Shown in pieces: positions 36,794 to 45,460 of a stretch of 52,771 bases of DNA (positions are counted from its first letter, which is position 1; every line of letters starts with the position of its first letter). The DNA is from an uncultured Pseudanabaenaceae cyanobacterium (GTDB taxonomy: Bacteria; Cyanobacteriota; Cyanobacteriia; PCC-9006; JAAUQQ01): assembly GCA_938002085.1 (NCBI GenBank), contig CALLAT010000085.1, forward strand, positions 1 to 52,771, given 5' to 3'. The position numbers were made by a program, and so were the translations under genes. The notes under the pieces were generated by a model. It did no database searches. It saw only the letters and a list, made by a program, of their open reading frames with translations, and was not told the DNA's origin.

Positions 36794-37282
36794 ATGAAAA
36801 CCCCTCTTACCGAAGCGGTAGCAGCTGCTGATTCCCAGGGTCGCTTTTTGAGCAGCACCGAGATTCAGACTGCTTTTGGTCGTTTCCGTCAGGCTTCTGC
36901 TGGCCTGCAGGCTGCTAAGGCTTTGTCCGCGAAAGCTGACACCTTGGTGAGCGGCGCTACCCAAGCTGTTTACACCAAGTTCCCTTACACCACCCAGATG
37001 CAGGGCCCTAACTTTGCTTCTAGTGCAGAAGGCAAAGCTAAGTGTGCTCGTGACGTTGGCTACTACCTGCGCATGGTCACCTACTGCCTCGTTGCTGGTG
37101 GCACCGGTCCTATGGATGACTACCTCTTGGCTGGCATCGACGAGATCAATAAGACTTTTGATCTCTCCCCCAGCTGGTATGTTGAAGCTCTGAAGAACAT
37201 CAAGGCTAACCACGGTTTGTCTGGTGATGCTGCTACCGAAGCTAACTCCTACTTGGATTATGCTATCAACGCACTGAGCTAG
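36794..37282 (+). CDS. cpcA: C-phycocyanin alpha subunit
   Basis: A 162-residue subunit with one bilin cysteine, C84, in [19 protein letters not shown]. Start [20 protein letters not shown] and end [11 protein letters not shown] are typical. A GGGAGA site precedes the ATG. It follows cpcB and is followed by cpcE and cpcF, the lyase for exactly this subunit. No rod linker genes (cpcC, cpcD) lie between cpcA and cpcE, unlike the usual cpcBACDEF order. Confidence 0.98.
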   Translation: MKTPLTEAVAAADSQGRFLSSTEIQTAFGRFRQASAGLQAAKALSAKADTLVSGATQAVYTKFPYTTQMQGPNFASSAEGKAKCARDVGYYLRMVTYCLVAGGTGPMDDYLLAGIDEINKTFDLSPSWYVEALKNIKANHGLSGDAATEANSYLDYAINALS

Positions 37283-37423
37283 AACCTTCTAGTTGGTCTG
37301 TTGATCGCCTGATCTGATGATCATTTGATCTAATGAAGCCTGGATGGTGAGGCATTTCCTGATTTTTGCAGGGTTGTCTATCTGTCCAGGCTTTAGTGTT
37401 TTTGATGACTGTTTCGCTGTGTT

Positions 37424-38257
37424 ATGTCAGCTAATCCTTCTGAGATGTCTTCTCCTCAAATTCCTGCTGAATCGCTCAGCCTGGATGATGCGATCGCCAA
37501 TCTCAAGCAGACTGAGGACCCAGACCTTCGCTACTACGCGGCTTGGTGGCTAGGGCGTTTTCGGGTAAACCAGCCTGAAGTGGTGGACTTATTGGTGATT
37601 GCCCTGGCGGATGAGTCTAGTCGTTCTCCTGATGGCGGTTATCCCCTGCGTCGTAATGCAGCGAGAGCATTGGGGAAGTTGAGCGAGACTCGAGTTGTGC
37701 CTAATTTATTGGCCAGCTTGGAGTGCGATGACTACTATGTGCGGGGGGCGGTGGTAGAGGCCTTGGGTGAGCTGGGCGATAAAATTGCGATTCCGAAGTT
37801 GTTGAGTTTTCTAGATGGCGGCGTTGAGGCGGCGACGATGATGCCAGGTAAGCCTCATCTGCGAGAGCCCTATGATTTGATTCTGGAAGCTTTGGGAAGC
37901 TTGGGAGCTGCTGAGGCTGCGGGACAAATCCGCCCCTTTCTTGAGCATTCCGTGGAGAAAGTGCAATATGCAGCGGCGCGGGCCATGTACCAATTGACCG
38001 GGGAACCTCGCTATGGGGAGGTTTTGGTGAGTGCTTTGGCGGGACCTGATTTGCAGCTGCGGCGGGCTGCGCTGATGGATATTGGTGTGGTGGGATATAT
38101 GCCAGGGGCTGAGGCGATCGCTGAGACGCTCGCCGAGAACAGTCTCAAATTAATTGCGCTCAAGGGATTGTTGGAAACCCATCTGCAGCAGTCCTCTGGG
38201 AGGGCTCTAACCGATGAAGCTATTCATGCCATGGATTTAATGGATGATTTGCTGTAG
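37424..38257 (+). CDS. cpcE: Phycocyanin alpha lyase subunit CpcE
   Basis: A 277-residue HEAT-repeat protein. CpcE features: DPDLRYYAAWWLGRF, YPLRRNAARALGKLSETRVV, CDDYYVRGAVVEALGELGD and AARAMYQLTGEPRYGEVLV. CpcE with CpcF forms the lyase that attaches phycocyanobilin to C84 of CpcA. It lies 141 bases after cpcA and 93 bases before cpcF. A phycoerythrobilin-specific or isomerising E/F-type variant cannot be excluded from sequence, but the position favours standard CpcE. Confidence 0.92.
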   Translation: MSANPSEMSSPQIPAESLSLDDAIANLKQTEDPDLRYYAAWWLGRFRVNQPEVVDLLVIALADESSRSPDGGYPLRRNAARALGKLSETRVVPNLLASLECDDYYVRGAVVEALGELGDKIAIPKLLSFLDGGVEAATMMPGKPHLREPYDLILEALGSLGAAEAAGQIRPFLEHSVEKVQYAAARAMYQLTGEPRYGEVLVSALAGPDLQLRRAALMDIGVVGYMPGAEAIAETLAENSLKLIALKGLLETHLQQSSGRALTDEAIHAMDLMDDLL

Positions 38258-38350
38258 CAGGTACGTCTTGATTCTTGCTTGTTCTTGATTCTTGCTTGCT
38301 CTCGATGCTGAGCTTTTTTTGAATTTAGTCCTCAATTTAGCCTTCCTGTC

Positions 38351-39013
38351 ATGACTGCCTCTTCTGCTTCGCCTCAGTTGCAACCTCTGCTCGACAAGCT
38401 TCATAGTGCTGGCACTGCGGAAACGGTTCGATTTGCGGTGGAAGATATCGCTGCCGCCCAGTTGGTAGATGCAGTGCCAATTCTGATTGAAGTTTTGGGG
38501 TACAACAACCCTGGTGCTGCGGTGGCTGCGGTTGATGGTTTGATTGCCATTGGCGAGCCGTCGGTCATGCCGTTGATGGAGCTGTTAGATGGCTTTAACT
38601 ATGGGGCTCGTGCATGGGCCTTGCGCGCTTTAGCAGGCATTGGGGATCCACGCGGCATCGATCTGCTTGTGAAAGCAGCCCTGGAAGACTTTGCTTTGAG
38701 TGTGCGCCGGGCTGCGGCTCGGGGCGTGGGGAAGTTGCATTGGCAAGAGTTTGTCAGTGAGGGCGATCGCGTCGCTGCCCAGTCCAAGGCCTTGGACACG
38801 TTGATTCAAGTTTGTGATGACCCCGAATGGGTGGTGCGCTACGCTGCGGTGACGGGGCTGGAATCATTGGGGCAGAGGTTGGAAGATTCGCTGATTGGAG
38901 AGCTTCCGAAACTGACTCAGCGGTTGGAGGCGATCGTGGCTGATGATGCCGCCATGGCACTCCAGGCTAGAGCGCAGTTGGCGTTGCAGCGTCTCCCTGC
39001 CTTGGCTTCGTAG
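38351..39013 (+). CDS. cpcF: Phycocyanin alpha lyase subunit CpcF
   Basis: A 220-residue HEAT-repeat protein with the CpcF/NblB pattern: FAVEDIAAAQLVDAVPILIE, VLGYNNPGAAVAAVDGLIAI, NYGARAWALRALAGIGDPRG, FALSVRRAAARGVGKLHW and EWVVRYAAVTGLESLGQRL. It should be the partner of CpcE in lyase assembly on CpcA. It is the last gene of the phycobilisome island on the forward strand. Confidence 0.9.
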   Translation: MTASSASPQLQPLLDKLHSAGTAETVRFAVEDIAAAQLVDAVPILIEVLGYNNPGAAVAAVDGLIAIGEPSVMPLMELLDGFNYGARAWALRALAGIGDPRGIDLLVKAALEDFALSVRRAAARGVGKLHWQEFVSEGDRVAAQSKALDTLIQVCDDPEWVVRYAAVTGLESLGQRLEDSLIGELPKLTQRLEAIVADDAAMALQARAQLALQRLPALAS

Positions 39014-39055
39014 TCCTCATTTGAAGATTTAGGATGACTTGTGCTGGGAAGTCGC

Positions 39056-40141
39056 CTACAAGACAGGCCGCGTGACGATGATCCCTATGGCTGCATCGAC
39101 TCGCTCTATATAGGTTTGTAGATCAGTGGCGATGGTGACGCCGACGTTGGGAGCCGAATGGATTAGGCCGAAGTTGCCATTTGTGTGACGATAGACCAGG
39201 CCTGTGTGGGTCACATCAAGTCCTGGAACAGAGGTTGCGACCGCAACAATGTCACCCGCTTGAAGCTTTGAATATTGAGCGCGAATTTGAGCCGTTGGAA
39301 TATAGCCCAGTGGGTTTGCTGGATTATTGCTATGGCCACTGATTTTTTTGTTCAGGCGATTTTCTGCAGCGCGAATGCACTGGTATTGGTCTTCTGATTT
39401 GAGCTGAGGATAGCTACTCCGATGGCTTCCCATGAAGGTGATCGCTTTGCCTAAAGGCTGACTAGCTAATTGGAGAATGGCGATGGCATTCCCCCGTTGC
39501 TGGTTATCCAGGATCCAGTCAGAAAAATAGTGGAGACGATCGCAATACTCTCCCAGTTCACCGCCTCGATAGCGATAACCTTCGACCGATGCCGAAAAAG
39601 TTGTTTCAGCAACCTTCTGCGGCTGCCATTGCTCCGCTGGCTCGGCCATGTTCTCCTGGGTCAACGCTTCAGCCTGCAAAATGCCTTTGCCTAAGGCCAA
39701 TACCGTCTCAATAAATAAAACGCAGTCAAAATTTTGCAGGGATAACACTAGGGCTTCACGCTCTCCACCATCAAGGAGACCCGCTTGGTAGCGAGCGCCA
39801 ACAAACTGCTCGGCAATACGCTGGATAAATTGTTCTGGAGGGAGCTGACTCCAGCTGTCTCGCTGAGCTTGGAGAAGAATCTGGTTGAAGCGATCGCGGT
39901 CTGCTTCGCTTAAGAGAATGGGAGCATCCAATTGAACTGACTGCTCAATGGCAACCAGACTAGCTGGGGTGGCAGAGCTTGTTTGTGTTACAACTTCCGG
40001 AGCTTGCGCGAGTCTTGCAATCGGAAGGCGCTGAGGCAGCGACTGGGGCTGGACTACCGTTGCCGAAGATGCCCACAAGGACATTGTGGCTCCCAGATAT
40101 AAATAGATCCATCTAAGACTGGGCACCGGCTCATCCTCCAT
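39056..40141 (-). CDS. DUF1460 domain protein, NlpC/P60-like amidase fold
   Basis: A 361-residue protein with a hydrophobic N-terminal segment (SLRWIYLYLGATMSLW) that may be a signal peptide or anchor. The DUF1460 domain has the catalytic-type cysteine C140 in NFDCVLFIETVLALGKGI. Later come GGELGEYCDRLHYFSDW, LQAGDIVAVATS and DVTHTGLVYRHTNGNFGLIH, the histidine region. The family resembles cell-wall amidases or endopeptidases, so a peptidoglycan-related periplasmic function is likely. It is downstream of hemB on the reverse strand, separated by a terminator, and converges on cpcF. Confidence 0.82.
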   Translation of the reverse strand: MEDEPVPSLRWIYLYLGATMSLWASSATVVQPQSLPQRLPIARLAQAPEVVTQTSSATPASLVAIEQSVQLDAPILLSEADRDRFNQILLQAQRDSWSQLPPEQFIQRIAEQFVGARYQAGLLDGGEREALVLSLQNFDCVLFIETVLALGKGILQAEALTQENMAEPAEQWQPQKVAETTFSASVEGYRYRGGELGEYCDRLHYFSDWILDNQQRGNAIAILQLASQPLGKAITFMGSHRSSYPQLKSEDQYQCIRAAENRLNKKISGHSNNPANPLGYIPTAQIRAQYSKLQAGDIVAVATSVPGLDVTHTGLVYRHTNGNFGLIHSAPNVGVTIATDLQTYIERVDAAIGIIVTRPVL

Positions 40142-40191
40142 TTTGCTGTTTCACTCTAAAACCTTTTGCCCCTCCTGCCACTGAGAATGCA

Positions 40192-40237
40192 AATGGGTCA
40201 TGGAATTTAGGCTGCTAACCCCATTCCATGACCCATT
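40192..40237 (-). terminator. Hairpin terminator downstream of hemB
   Basis: AATGGGTCATGGAAT at 40192-40206 pairs exactly with ATTCCATGACCCATT at 40223-40237. On the reverse strand it comes about 40 bases after the hemB stop and before the DUF1460 gene. No long U-tract follows. Confidence 0.8.
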
Positions 40238-40279
40238 CTAGGCTGTCAAAGTTTCAATCGCTTTCAGCGGGTTATGACC

Positions 40280-41263
40280 TTACTTTGCTAGCCAACGTGC
40301 TGCATCCTTCGCATGGTAGGTCAGAATCAAATCGGAACCCGCCCGCTTAAAGCTAGTCAGAGTTTCGAGAACGACCTTCTCCTCATCAATCCAGCCGTTG
40401 AGAGCCGCAGCCTTGACCATGGAATACTCACCGGAGACGTTGTAAGCCGCCACAGGGAGATCAGTCATCTCTTTGATACGCCAAATGATGTCCATGTAGG
40501 ACAGAGCAGGCTTGACCATCACGAAGTCAGCCCCTTCAGCGATGTCTAGTTCTACTTCACGCAGGGCTTCGCGGCCGTTGCCGGGGTCCATTTGGTAAGT
40601 ACGGCGATCGCCAAACTGGGGTGCAGATTCCGCAGCATCGCGGAAAGGACCGTAGTAAGCCGAAGAATACTTGGCTGAGTAGGCCATAATCGGCGTATCG
40701 GTGAAACCAGCTTCATCCAAGCCTTCACGAATGGCACCCACAAAGCCATCCATCATGCCTGAAGGAGCAATTACATCGGCCCCAGCCTTCGCCTGGGAGA
40801 CGGCCACTTTCTTGAGCAATTCTAGGGTGGGGTCATTGAGAACTCGGCCTGTGAGGTCGCCGGTTTCCAAATAGCCACAGTGACCGTGGACGGTGTACTC
40901 GCACAGGCAGGTGTCTGCCACGACCACGAGCTCAGGTACAGCTTCTTTGATCGCAGTAGCTGCCTTTTGGACAATGCCGCAGTCATGCCAGGCTCCCGTA
41001 GCGTCGTTGTCCTTATCATCGGGAATGCCGAAGAGAATCACCGATGGAATGCCCAGGTCGTAGACTTCCTTGGCCTCATCCACAATTTTGTCGATGGAGA
41101 GCTGGAATACCCCCGGCATGGACTTGACTTCGTTGGAGACGCCGGACCCTGGCACCGCAAACAGAGGGTAAATAAAGTCGTTGGGAGTGAGGGTTATTTC
41201 CCGCACCATGCGACGGAGACCGTCGGTTTGGCGCAGGCGGCGAGGCCGGTGGGATGGAAACAT
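40280..41263 (-). CDS. hemB: Porphobilinogen synthase (delta-aminolevulinate dehydratase)
   Basis: A 327-residue enzyme that condenses two 5-aminolevulinate molecules to porphobilinogen, the step common to chlorophyll, haem and bilin synthesis. Seen: [28 protein letters not shown], the metal-binding cysteines in [14 protein letters not shown], the lysine in [20 protein letters not shown] and the Schiff-base lysine in [12 protein letters not shown]. Length and motif order are standard. It is close to the phycobilisome island but probably an independent gene. Confidence 0.96.
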   Translation of the reverse strand: MFPSHRPRRLRQTDGLRRMVREITLTPNDFIYPLFAVPGSGVSNEVKSMPGVFQLSIDKIVDEAKEVYDLGIPSVILFGIPDDKDNDATGAWHDCGIVQKAATAIKEAVPELVVVADTCLCEYTVHGHCGYLETGDLTGRVLNDPTLELLKKVAVSQAKAGADVIAPSGMMDGFVGAIREGLDEAGFTDTPIMAYSAKYSSAYYGPFRDAAESAPQFGDRRTYQMDPGNGREALREVELDIAEGADFVMVKPALSYMDIIWRIKEMTDLPVAAYNVSGEYSMVKAAALNGWIDEEKVVLETLTSFKRAGSDLILTYHAKDAARWLAK

Positions 41264-41636
41264 GGCTGATTTAAGGAAGGATGTAAAACTAAGAAGTATG
41301 TAAAAGCGATCCGAACCTTCTAGTTTAAAAGTCTAAGGGGCTCATTCTGCTTCATCCAGGTAACGTTCTGTAACTGCTGGCGTTGGGGAATATTTTGAAT
41401 TCGCAATTTTGTTGTCACTTGGATAGCAGGACTCCCCCCATTGACTCTACGGTTGTAGCTGCGATTTTGGTTTTGAGCGAATTCTGTCCGGATTGAGACT
41501 AGAAAATGGTGGAAAAAACATCGCAAACTGCTTCTTGGTGGTTTAGAGCCTAGAGATTAGGTTCATTGGGTTGGTTGTGGCGAAGTGGACACCTTTGCTG
41601 CGCATTTGTTATTGAACGAGACTCGCAGGTGCATTT

Positions 41637-42134
41637 ATGTTGGATCGGATTCAGCCAGGACCTGGTCAGGAATCGGTCTGGGATTATCCAAGACCCCCTC
41701 GCCTGGAGGATTGCACGCGAGCCATTGAGGTTATCTTTAATGGCGTGCAGATTGTGAATAGCCAGCGTGCCAAGCGCGTGCTGGAAACGAGCCATCCGCC
41801 GGTGTATTACATTCCGCCAGAAGACATTCAAATGCGTTACTTCACTCAAACGACCCGCAATTCGTTTTGTGAGTGGAAGGGCCTGGCAGGGTATTACAGC
41901 TTGCAGGTGGGCGATCGAAAGGTAGAGCATGTGGCTTGGTTCTATCCCAACCCTACCCCTGCATTTGAGTCTATTCGCAACTATTTGGCCATGTATGCTG
42001 CCCCCATGGAACGATGCCTGGTGGGCGGGGAAATTGCCAAACCTCAGCCTGGTAATTTTTACGGTGGTTGGATCAACTCTTGGAGCGTGGGGCCCTTTAA
42101 AGCAGGGCCAGGTAATTATCGTCAGCCTGACTAG
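41637..42134 (+). CDS. DUF427 domain protein
   Basis: A 165-residue protein of the DUF427 family, whose function is unknown. The tell-tale pattern is VIFNGVQIVNSQRAKRVLET, SHPPVYYIPPEDIQMRYF, SFCEWKGLAGYYSL and AWFYPNPTPAFESIRNYLAM. No signal peptide or membrane segment is seen. A GCAGGTG-like ribosome site is weak. Its frame ends just before a hairpin. No neighbour indicates a pathway. Confidence 0.9.
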   Translation: MLDRIQPGPGQESVWDYPRPPRLEDCTRAIEVIFNGVQIVNSQRAKRVLETSHPPVYYIPPEDIQMRYFTQTTRNSFCEWKGLAGYYSLQVGDRKVEHVAWFYPNPTPAFESIRNYLAMYAAPMERCLVGGEIAKPQPGNFYGGWINSWSVGPFKAGPGNYRQPD

Positions 42135-42215
42135 AAGAGGCTTTTTAACTTCATTGATATTGCTGGGCATAACGATGATTTGTCGCCAGCAGTCAGAACG
42201 CTATCCCTGATGCTG

Positions 42216-42259
42216 AGAGATGGTTTACGCAAGGTATTGATCGGTCGTAAACCATCTCT
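42216..42259 (+). terminator. Hairpin after the DUF427 gene
   Basis: AGAGATGGTTTACG at 42216-42229 pairs exactly with CGTAAACCATCTCT at 42246-42259, with a 16-base loop. It lies about 80 bases downstream of the stop codon. No U-tract. Confidence 0.65.
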
Positions 42260-42864
42260 GTGATGAGCTAAAAATCAATAATATTTCAGTCTGTTCTGGT
42301 TGATTAGAGTCTCAACTTCGATGCAGGGGGGAATTCTAAAAAAACTGTGAGGTGATGTGGACGACATCTTTTTCAAACTGAGATTGCTATTCTCAAAAAA
42401 CCACTAGATTGGGCTTGCTCTTGAATCCTCAGAGATTCATTCAAGAAGTCTATCAATGCCTGAATTCGACAAATTTCAGGCACCTCTACGCCAGTAGCCT
42501 CGATATTCCCCCTGAAGCTCAGAGGGAGATTAGACTCCACTCAAATATTCTCAACCACTCTAAAATCTTAGCTATGAGCAAAGCCTCATAGCTCCTGCAT
42601 TGGTAGAAACTGTCGTTGTTGGACTCAGGTGATAGAGAGTCTTTGGTTGGCTGATTTTCGCTGATATCTACTCCATGATTGCTCTGCTGACTGCGCCCTA
42701 GAGGATTCAATAAACGAGCGTACTAATCCTTGTCTAAATAATGCTTCGATTGTTTATGAAGGGCTTATTCTAAGCTTAAACTTCTCACAATCTAATAATT
42801 ACTTCTCCTTTAGATCTACTGCCTAAACTAGCTGTAGAAAACGAATCGCAGTTAGGTATTTGGC
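42260..42864. other. Intergenic region upstream of the Crp/Fnr gene, with two hairpins
   Basis: About 600 bases with no called gene. Two hairpins are seen: TGCCTGAA/TTCAGGCA at 42457-42482, and a perfect 9-bp stem AGCTATGAG/CTCATAGCT at 42570-42593. A small RNA or a leader is possible. A frame at 42409-42591 spans both hairpins but has no family features. Confidence 0.45.
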
Positions 42865-43527
42865 ATGGTGCTAATTAAGCCCCAGCAAGCTGGCTTGGCT
42901 CTCAAGTCTAGAACCGTCGAGACGAGTCGCAACTCATCGGTGACAGTGCGTGAGCATCTCAACCACCTCTATCAAAACTTTCCCGTTCATTCTTTCCATC
43001 GTGGTCAAAATATTCCCCTAGAAGACAACCAAATTTGGATTGTTTTACGGGGAGTTGTTTTGCTAAACACGCTGCATCCCAGTGGGGATGAAGCCCTGTT
43101 GGGCTTAGCTGTTCCCTCCATGCCTTTTGGAGTTCCTTTGACTCAGGTCAACCCATACAGCGCAATGACGCTTTCAGATGCTGAGCTGTTGCCCTTGACC
43201 TTAGATGAGCTGCATCGCTCACCAACGATCCAGCAGGCGCTCAACCAGCAGCTCGTTCGTCGGCTTAAGCAGTCAGAGAGTCTAACTGCTTTGTTGGGAC
43301 TGCGTCGTGTGGAAGATCGACTCAAGCAGTTCTTGCTGCTTTTATCCCAGTCTGTGGGAGAGCCCTGTGAACAAGGACATTTACTGTCGGTGCGTCTCAC
43401 CCACCAACATTTGGCAAATGCCTTGGGCACAACGCGGGTGACGGTGACTCGGATTTTGAATCAACTCCGCAGTGATGGCTGGTTGCAGATTACCCAGGGA
43501 CGTCACATTATTGTTTGCGCTGGATAG
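42865..43527 (+). CDS. Crp/Fnr-family transcription regulator
   Basis: A 220-residue regulator. The N-terminal cyclic-nucleotide-binding-like barrel runs about 25-120 (VHSFHRGQNIPLEDNQIWIV). A dimer helix follows at about 130-155 (RRLKQSESLTALLGLRRVED), then a C-terminal winged helix at about 172-205 (VRLTHQHLANALGTTRVTVT, ILNQLRSDGWLQI). The barrel lacks the cAMP-binding phosphate cassette of true CRP, and the protein is nearer to NtcA-like or other cyanobacterial Crp-type regulators. The effector and targets are unknown. It starts at an ATG without a strong ribosome site. Confidence 0.87.
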   Translation: MVLIKPQQAGLALKSRTVETSRNSSVTVREHLNHLYQNFPVHSFHRGQNIPLEDNQIWIVLRGVVLLNTLHPSGDEALLGLAVPSMPFGVPLTQVNPYSAMTLSDAELLPLTLDELHRSPTIQQALNQQLVRRLKQSESLTALLGLRRVEDRLKQFLLLLSQSVGEPCEQGHLLSVRLTHQHLANALGTTRVTVTRILNQLRSDGWLQITQGRHIIVCAG

Positions 43528-43758
43528 TTTGGAGCGGGGATAGTTTGATAGTTTGGGCTGGGCTGCATCGAAGGCTGGCTTGGCCATCGTTTTGAGCCCT
43601 GGAATAGCGGGGTGAATAAGCTATTGTGATTTATTTGAATGTTGTGGGAGCTGTCAGCGCTATGGTTTGCTATGGCTGGCGTTCGGTTGGACTGTTGTAC
43701 TCAGCCAATGGAAGAACTTGATGCAGCCTCTACTGTTGGACTTCTGAAAACGATAAAA

Positions 43759-43805
43759 AGAATGAAAGCCCAGCTAGGAGATACTCCTGGCTGGGCTTTC
43801 ATTCT
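43759..43805. terminator. Convergent hairpin terminator
   Basis: AGAATGAAAGCCCAGC at 43759-43774 pairs with GCTGGGCTTTCATTCT at 43790-43805; the inner part TAGGAG/CTCCTG extends the stem. It sits between the Crp/Fnr gene (forward) and the RlpA-like gene (reverse). The 339-base gap holding it has no other gene. Confidence 0.85.
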
Positions 43806-43866
43806 TTGACTGGCTCTGCCTAAGATCTGCTGACAAGATCCCAGACTGAAGCTCCTAACTCTGCTT

Positions 43867-44994
43867 CTAGGGGCGCCACATGGTGATGAGTGGATTTTGC
43901 AGGGGGTTGTTGATATGGCGATAGGAGGGGAGTTGGGCCTGGAGCGGCTCATCCCGCTCTAACAACTCAGCTCGAATGGGTACGACGCCAGTATCCTTGG
44001 TTCCTAAGTAGTTTGCAGCCCCAAACGAGAGGTCCAGGATGCGATCGCCCACGTAGGGACCCCGATCATTGATGCGAACCACGAGCTGCTCACCCGACTT
44101 GAGATTGGTGATTCTCAAATAGGTATCAAAGGGAAGTTCTTTATGGGCTGCAGTGAACATATCTTGGTCGTAAATCTCACCTGTTGCAGTGAGACGCCCA
44201 TGGAAATAGGGACCGTACCAAGATGCGTCGCCCTTCAAGTAATCCCCCGTGGATTTAAGGCCATGCATCATAAACTGTGCATCAACGAGCGTCAGGGGCT
44301 GGGCTCTCATGGCCATCCGCAGTTGATTGACCCAGCGAGTAGCCAGGACCTCACCATTGATGCCAGAGGCTTCGGTTACTTCTTCGTTGACCACGAAGAG
44401 CAGGCGATCGCCCAATCGAGCAGCGGGAAAGTTTTCAGCTAGGGTTGGTTCGACAACCTCAGTGTTCCAATCCGCATTGCGGAAGCTCGTCTCAATTCGC
44501 TCAGTCATTGACTGACGGAGCGCAGGATTATCAACCTCGCTTAGCAAGCAATTGGAGACCCAATCTGAGAACAGTTCATACCGCTGCTCTGGGTTCTGGG
44601 CGCAAACAAACTCTTGGGGGAGTTCACCAGAACGATAGTCAGGAACATCGGTAAAACGTGAGGAGCGGGCGAGGGGATTTAGAGCAGAAAGCCAACGCCC
44701 CACAGGCTGCGCAAACTCTAAAGCATTTCCCTGGGAGTTAAGCCAGTTCGGCAGCAATGTCATCGCCGCCAAAGGCGGAATCCTGCTTTGGCGAACTAGG
44801 CCCTGAATTTCTGGGAGCTTAGCACTATTGCTTGATTCAGCTAAGCCAGATGAAGGATTGGTAGATGACTCGATAACAGTGGAGCTTGGCTGGCTCGGGG
44901 CAGCAATCGCAACAGAAAGGTTAGAGCATAAGCTCAAACCAACTACCGCAACTGTCTTCGACAGACCGGTCAATGCCATTGAACTTCGAATCAT
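43867..44994 (-). CDS. Septal ring lytic transglycosylase RlpA-like protein
   Basis: A protein of 375 residues from the ATG at 44994; a GTG start 30 bases upstream or the ATG at MALTGLSK is also possible. The N-terminus has a signal-peptide-like stretch (TVAVVGLSLCSNLSVAIAA). A long central region, including SRFTDVPDYRSG, is not recognised. The C-terminal double-psi beta-barrel is RlpA-type: DASWYGPYFHGRLTATGEIY, MFTAAHKELPFDTYLRITNL, VVRINDRGPYVGDRILDLSF. It is probably exported and acts on peptidoglycan glycan strands. The long region between signal and barrel is typical of cyanobacterial members. Confidence 0.85.
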   Translation of the reverse strand: MIRSSMALTGLSKTVAVVGLSLCSNLSVAIAAPSQPSSTVIESSTNPSSGLAESSNSAKLPEIQGLVRQSRIPPLAAMTLLPNWLNSQGNALEFAQPVGRWLSALNPLARSSRFTDVPDYRSGELPQEFVCAQNPEQRYELFSDWVSNCLLSEVDNPALRQSMTERIETSFRNADWNTEVVEPTLAENFPAARLGDRLLFVVNEEVTEASGINGEVLATRWVNQLRMAMRAQPLTLVDAQFMMHGLKSTGDYLKGDASWYGPYFHGRLTATGEIYDQDMFTAAHKELPFDTYLRITNLKSGEQLVVRINDRGPYVGDRILDLSFGAANYLGTKDTGVVPIRAELLERDEPLQAQLPSYRHINNPLQNPLITMWRP

Positions 44995-45460
44995 TTTGAA
45001 GGTTAGAGAACAGTAAGTTGTCACTCTGTTAGTTTCGAAACATAAGTATATCGTCTGAGTTGCTTAATGCAATATTTTTGCGGTTTCAGCTGATGGTTGA
45101 GAGCAGGAGAAAGATTAAAAATACTACAAAGTATTCTCTTATACTTAGATGTCTAAGTGGCCGTGAATATTCCTATTCCTCACTGTCAAAATAAGGCATG
45201 CTCTGTTCCAGATCGCCCTCGACAGGTTGGTCTGGATGGAGAATTGCAAGCCATTTTTACAGCTTGAAAATCCTTGCTAGAGGGCATTGTATGACCCTAG
45301 AAGAAGCAATTGCTCCATTGAAGCCTCAATCAGCTTGGAGGTTCTTGGAGAACGTGAATCGCTTCCTTCCACCAGACTATTGCTCCGAAAATATCACTGA
45401 TAGAGCAATACTGAAATCAGCCATAGAGCCTAGCGTTGATTTCACCCAGTGATTTGGTTT
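44995..45460. other. Intergenic region between the RlpA-like gene and kaiC
   Basis: About 470 bases. It should hold the promoter of the RlpA-like gene. A 53-codon forward frame from 45291 (MTLEEAIAPL) has no recognised family and only a weak ribosome site, so it is noted but not called. No terminator after kaiC is clear. Confidence 0.4.

Noticed and set aside
45291-45452. 53-codon forward open frame starting MTLEEAIAPL between the RlpA-like gene and kaiC
   Set aside because: It reads as a plausible helical protein but has only a weak ribosome site, no recognised family and no neighbour in the same direction, so chance cannot be excluded.
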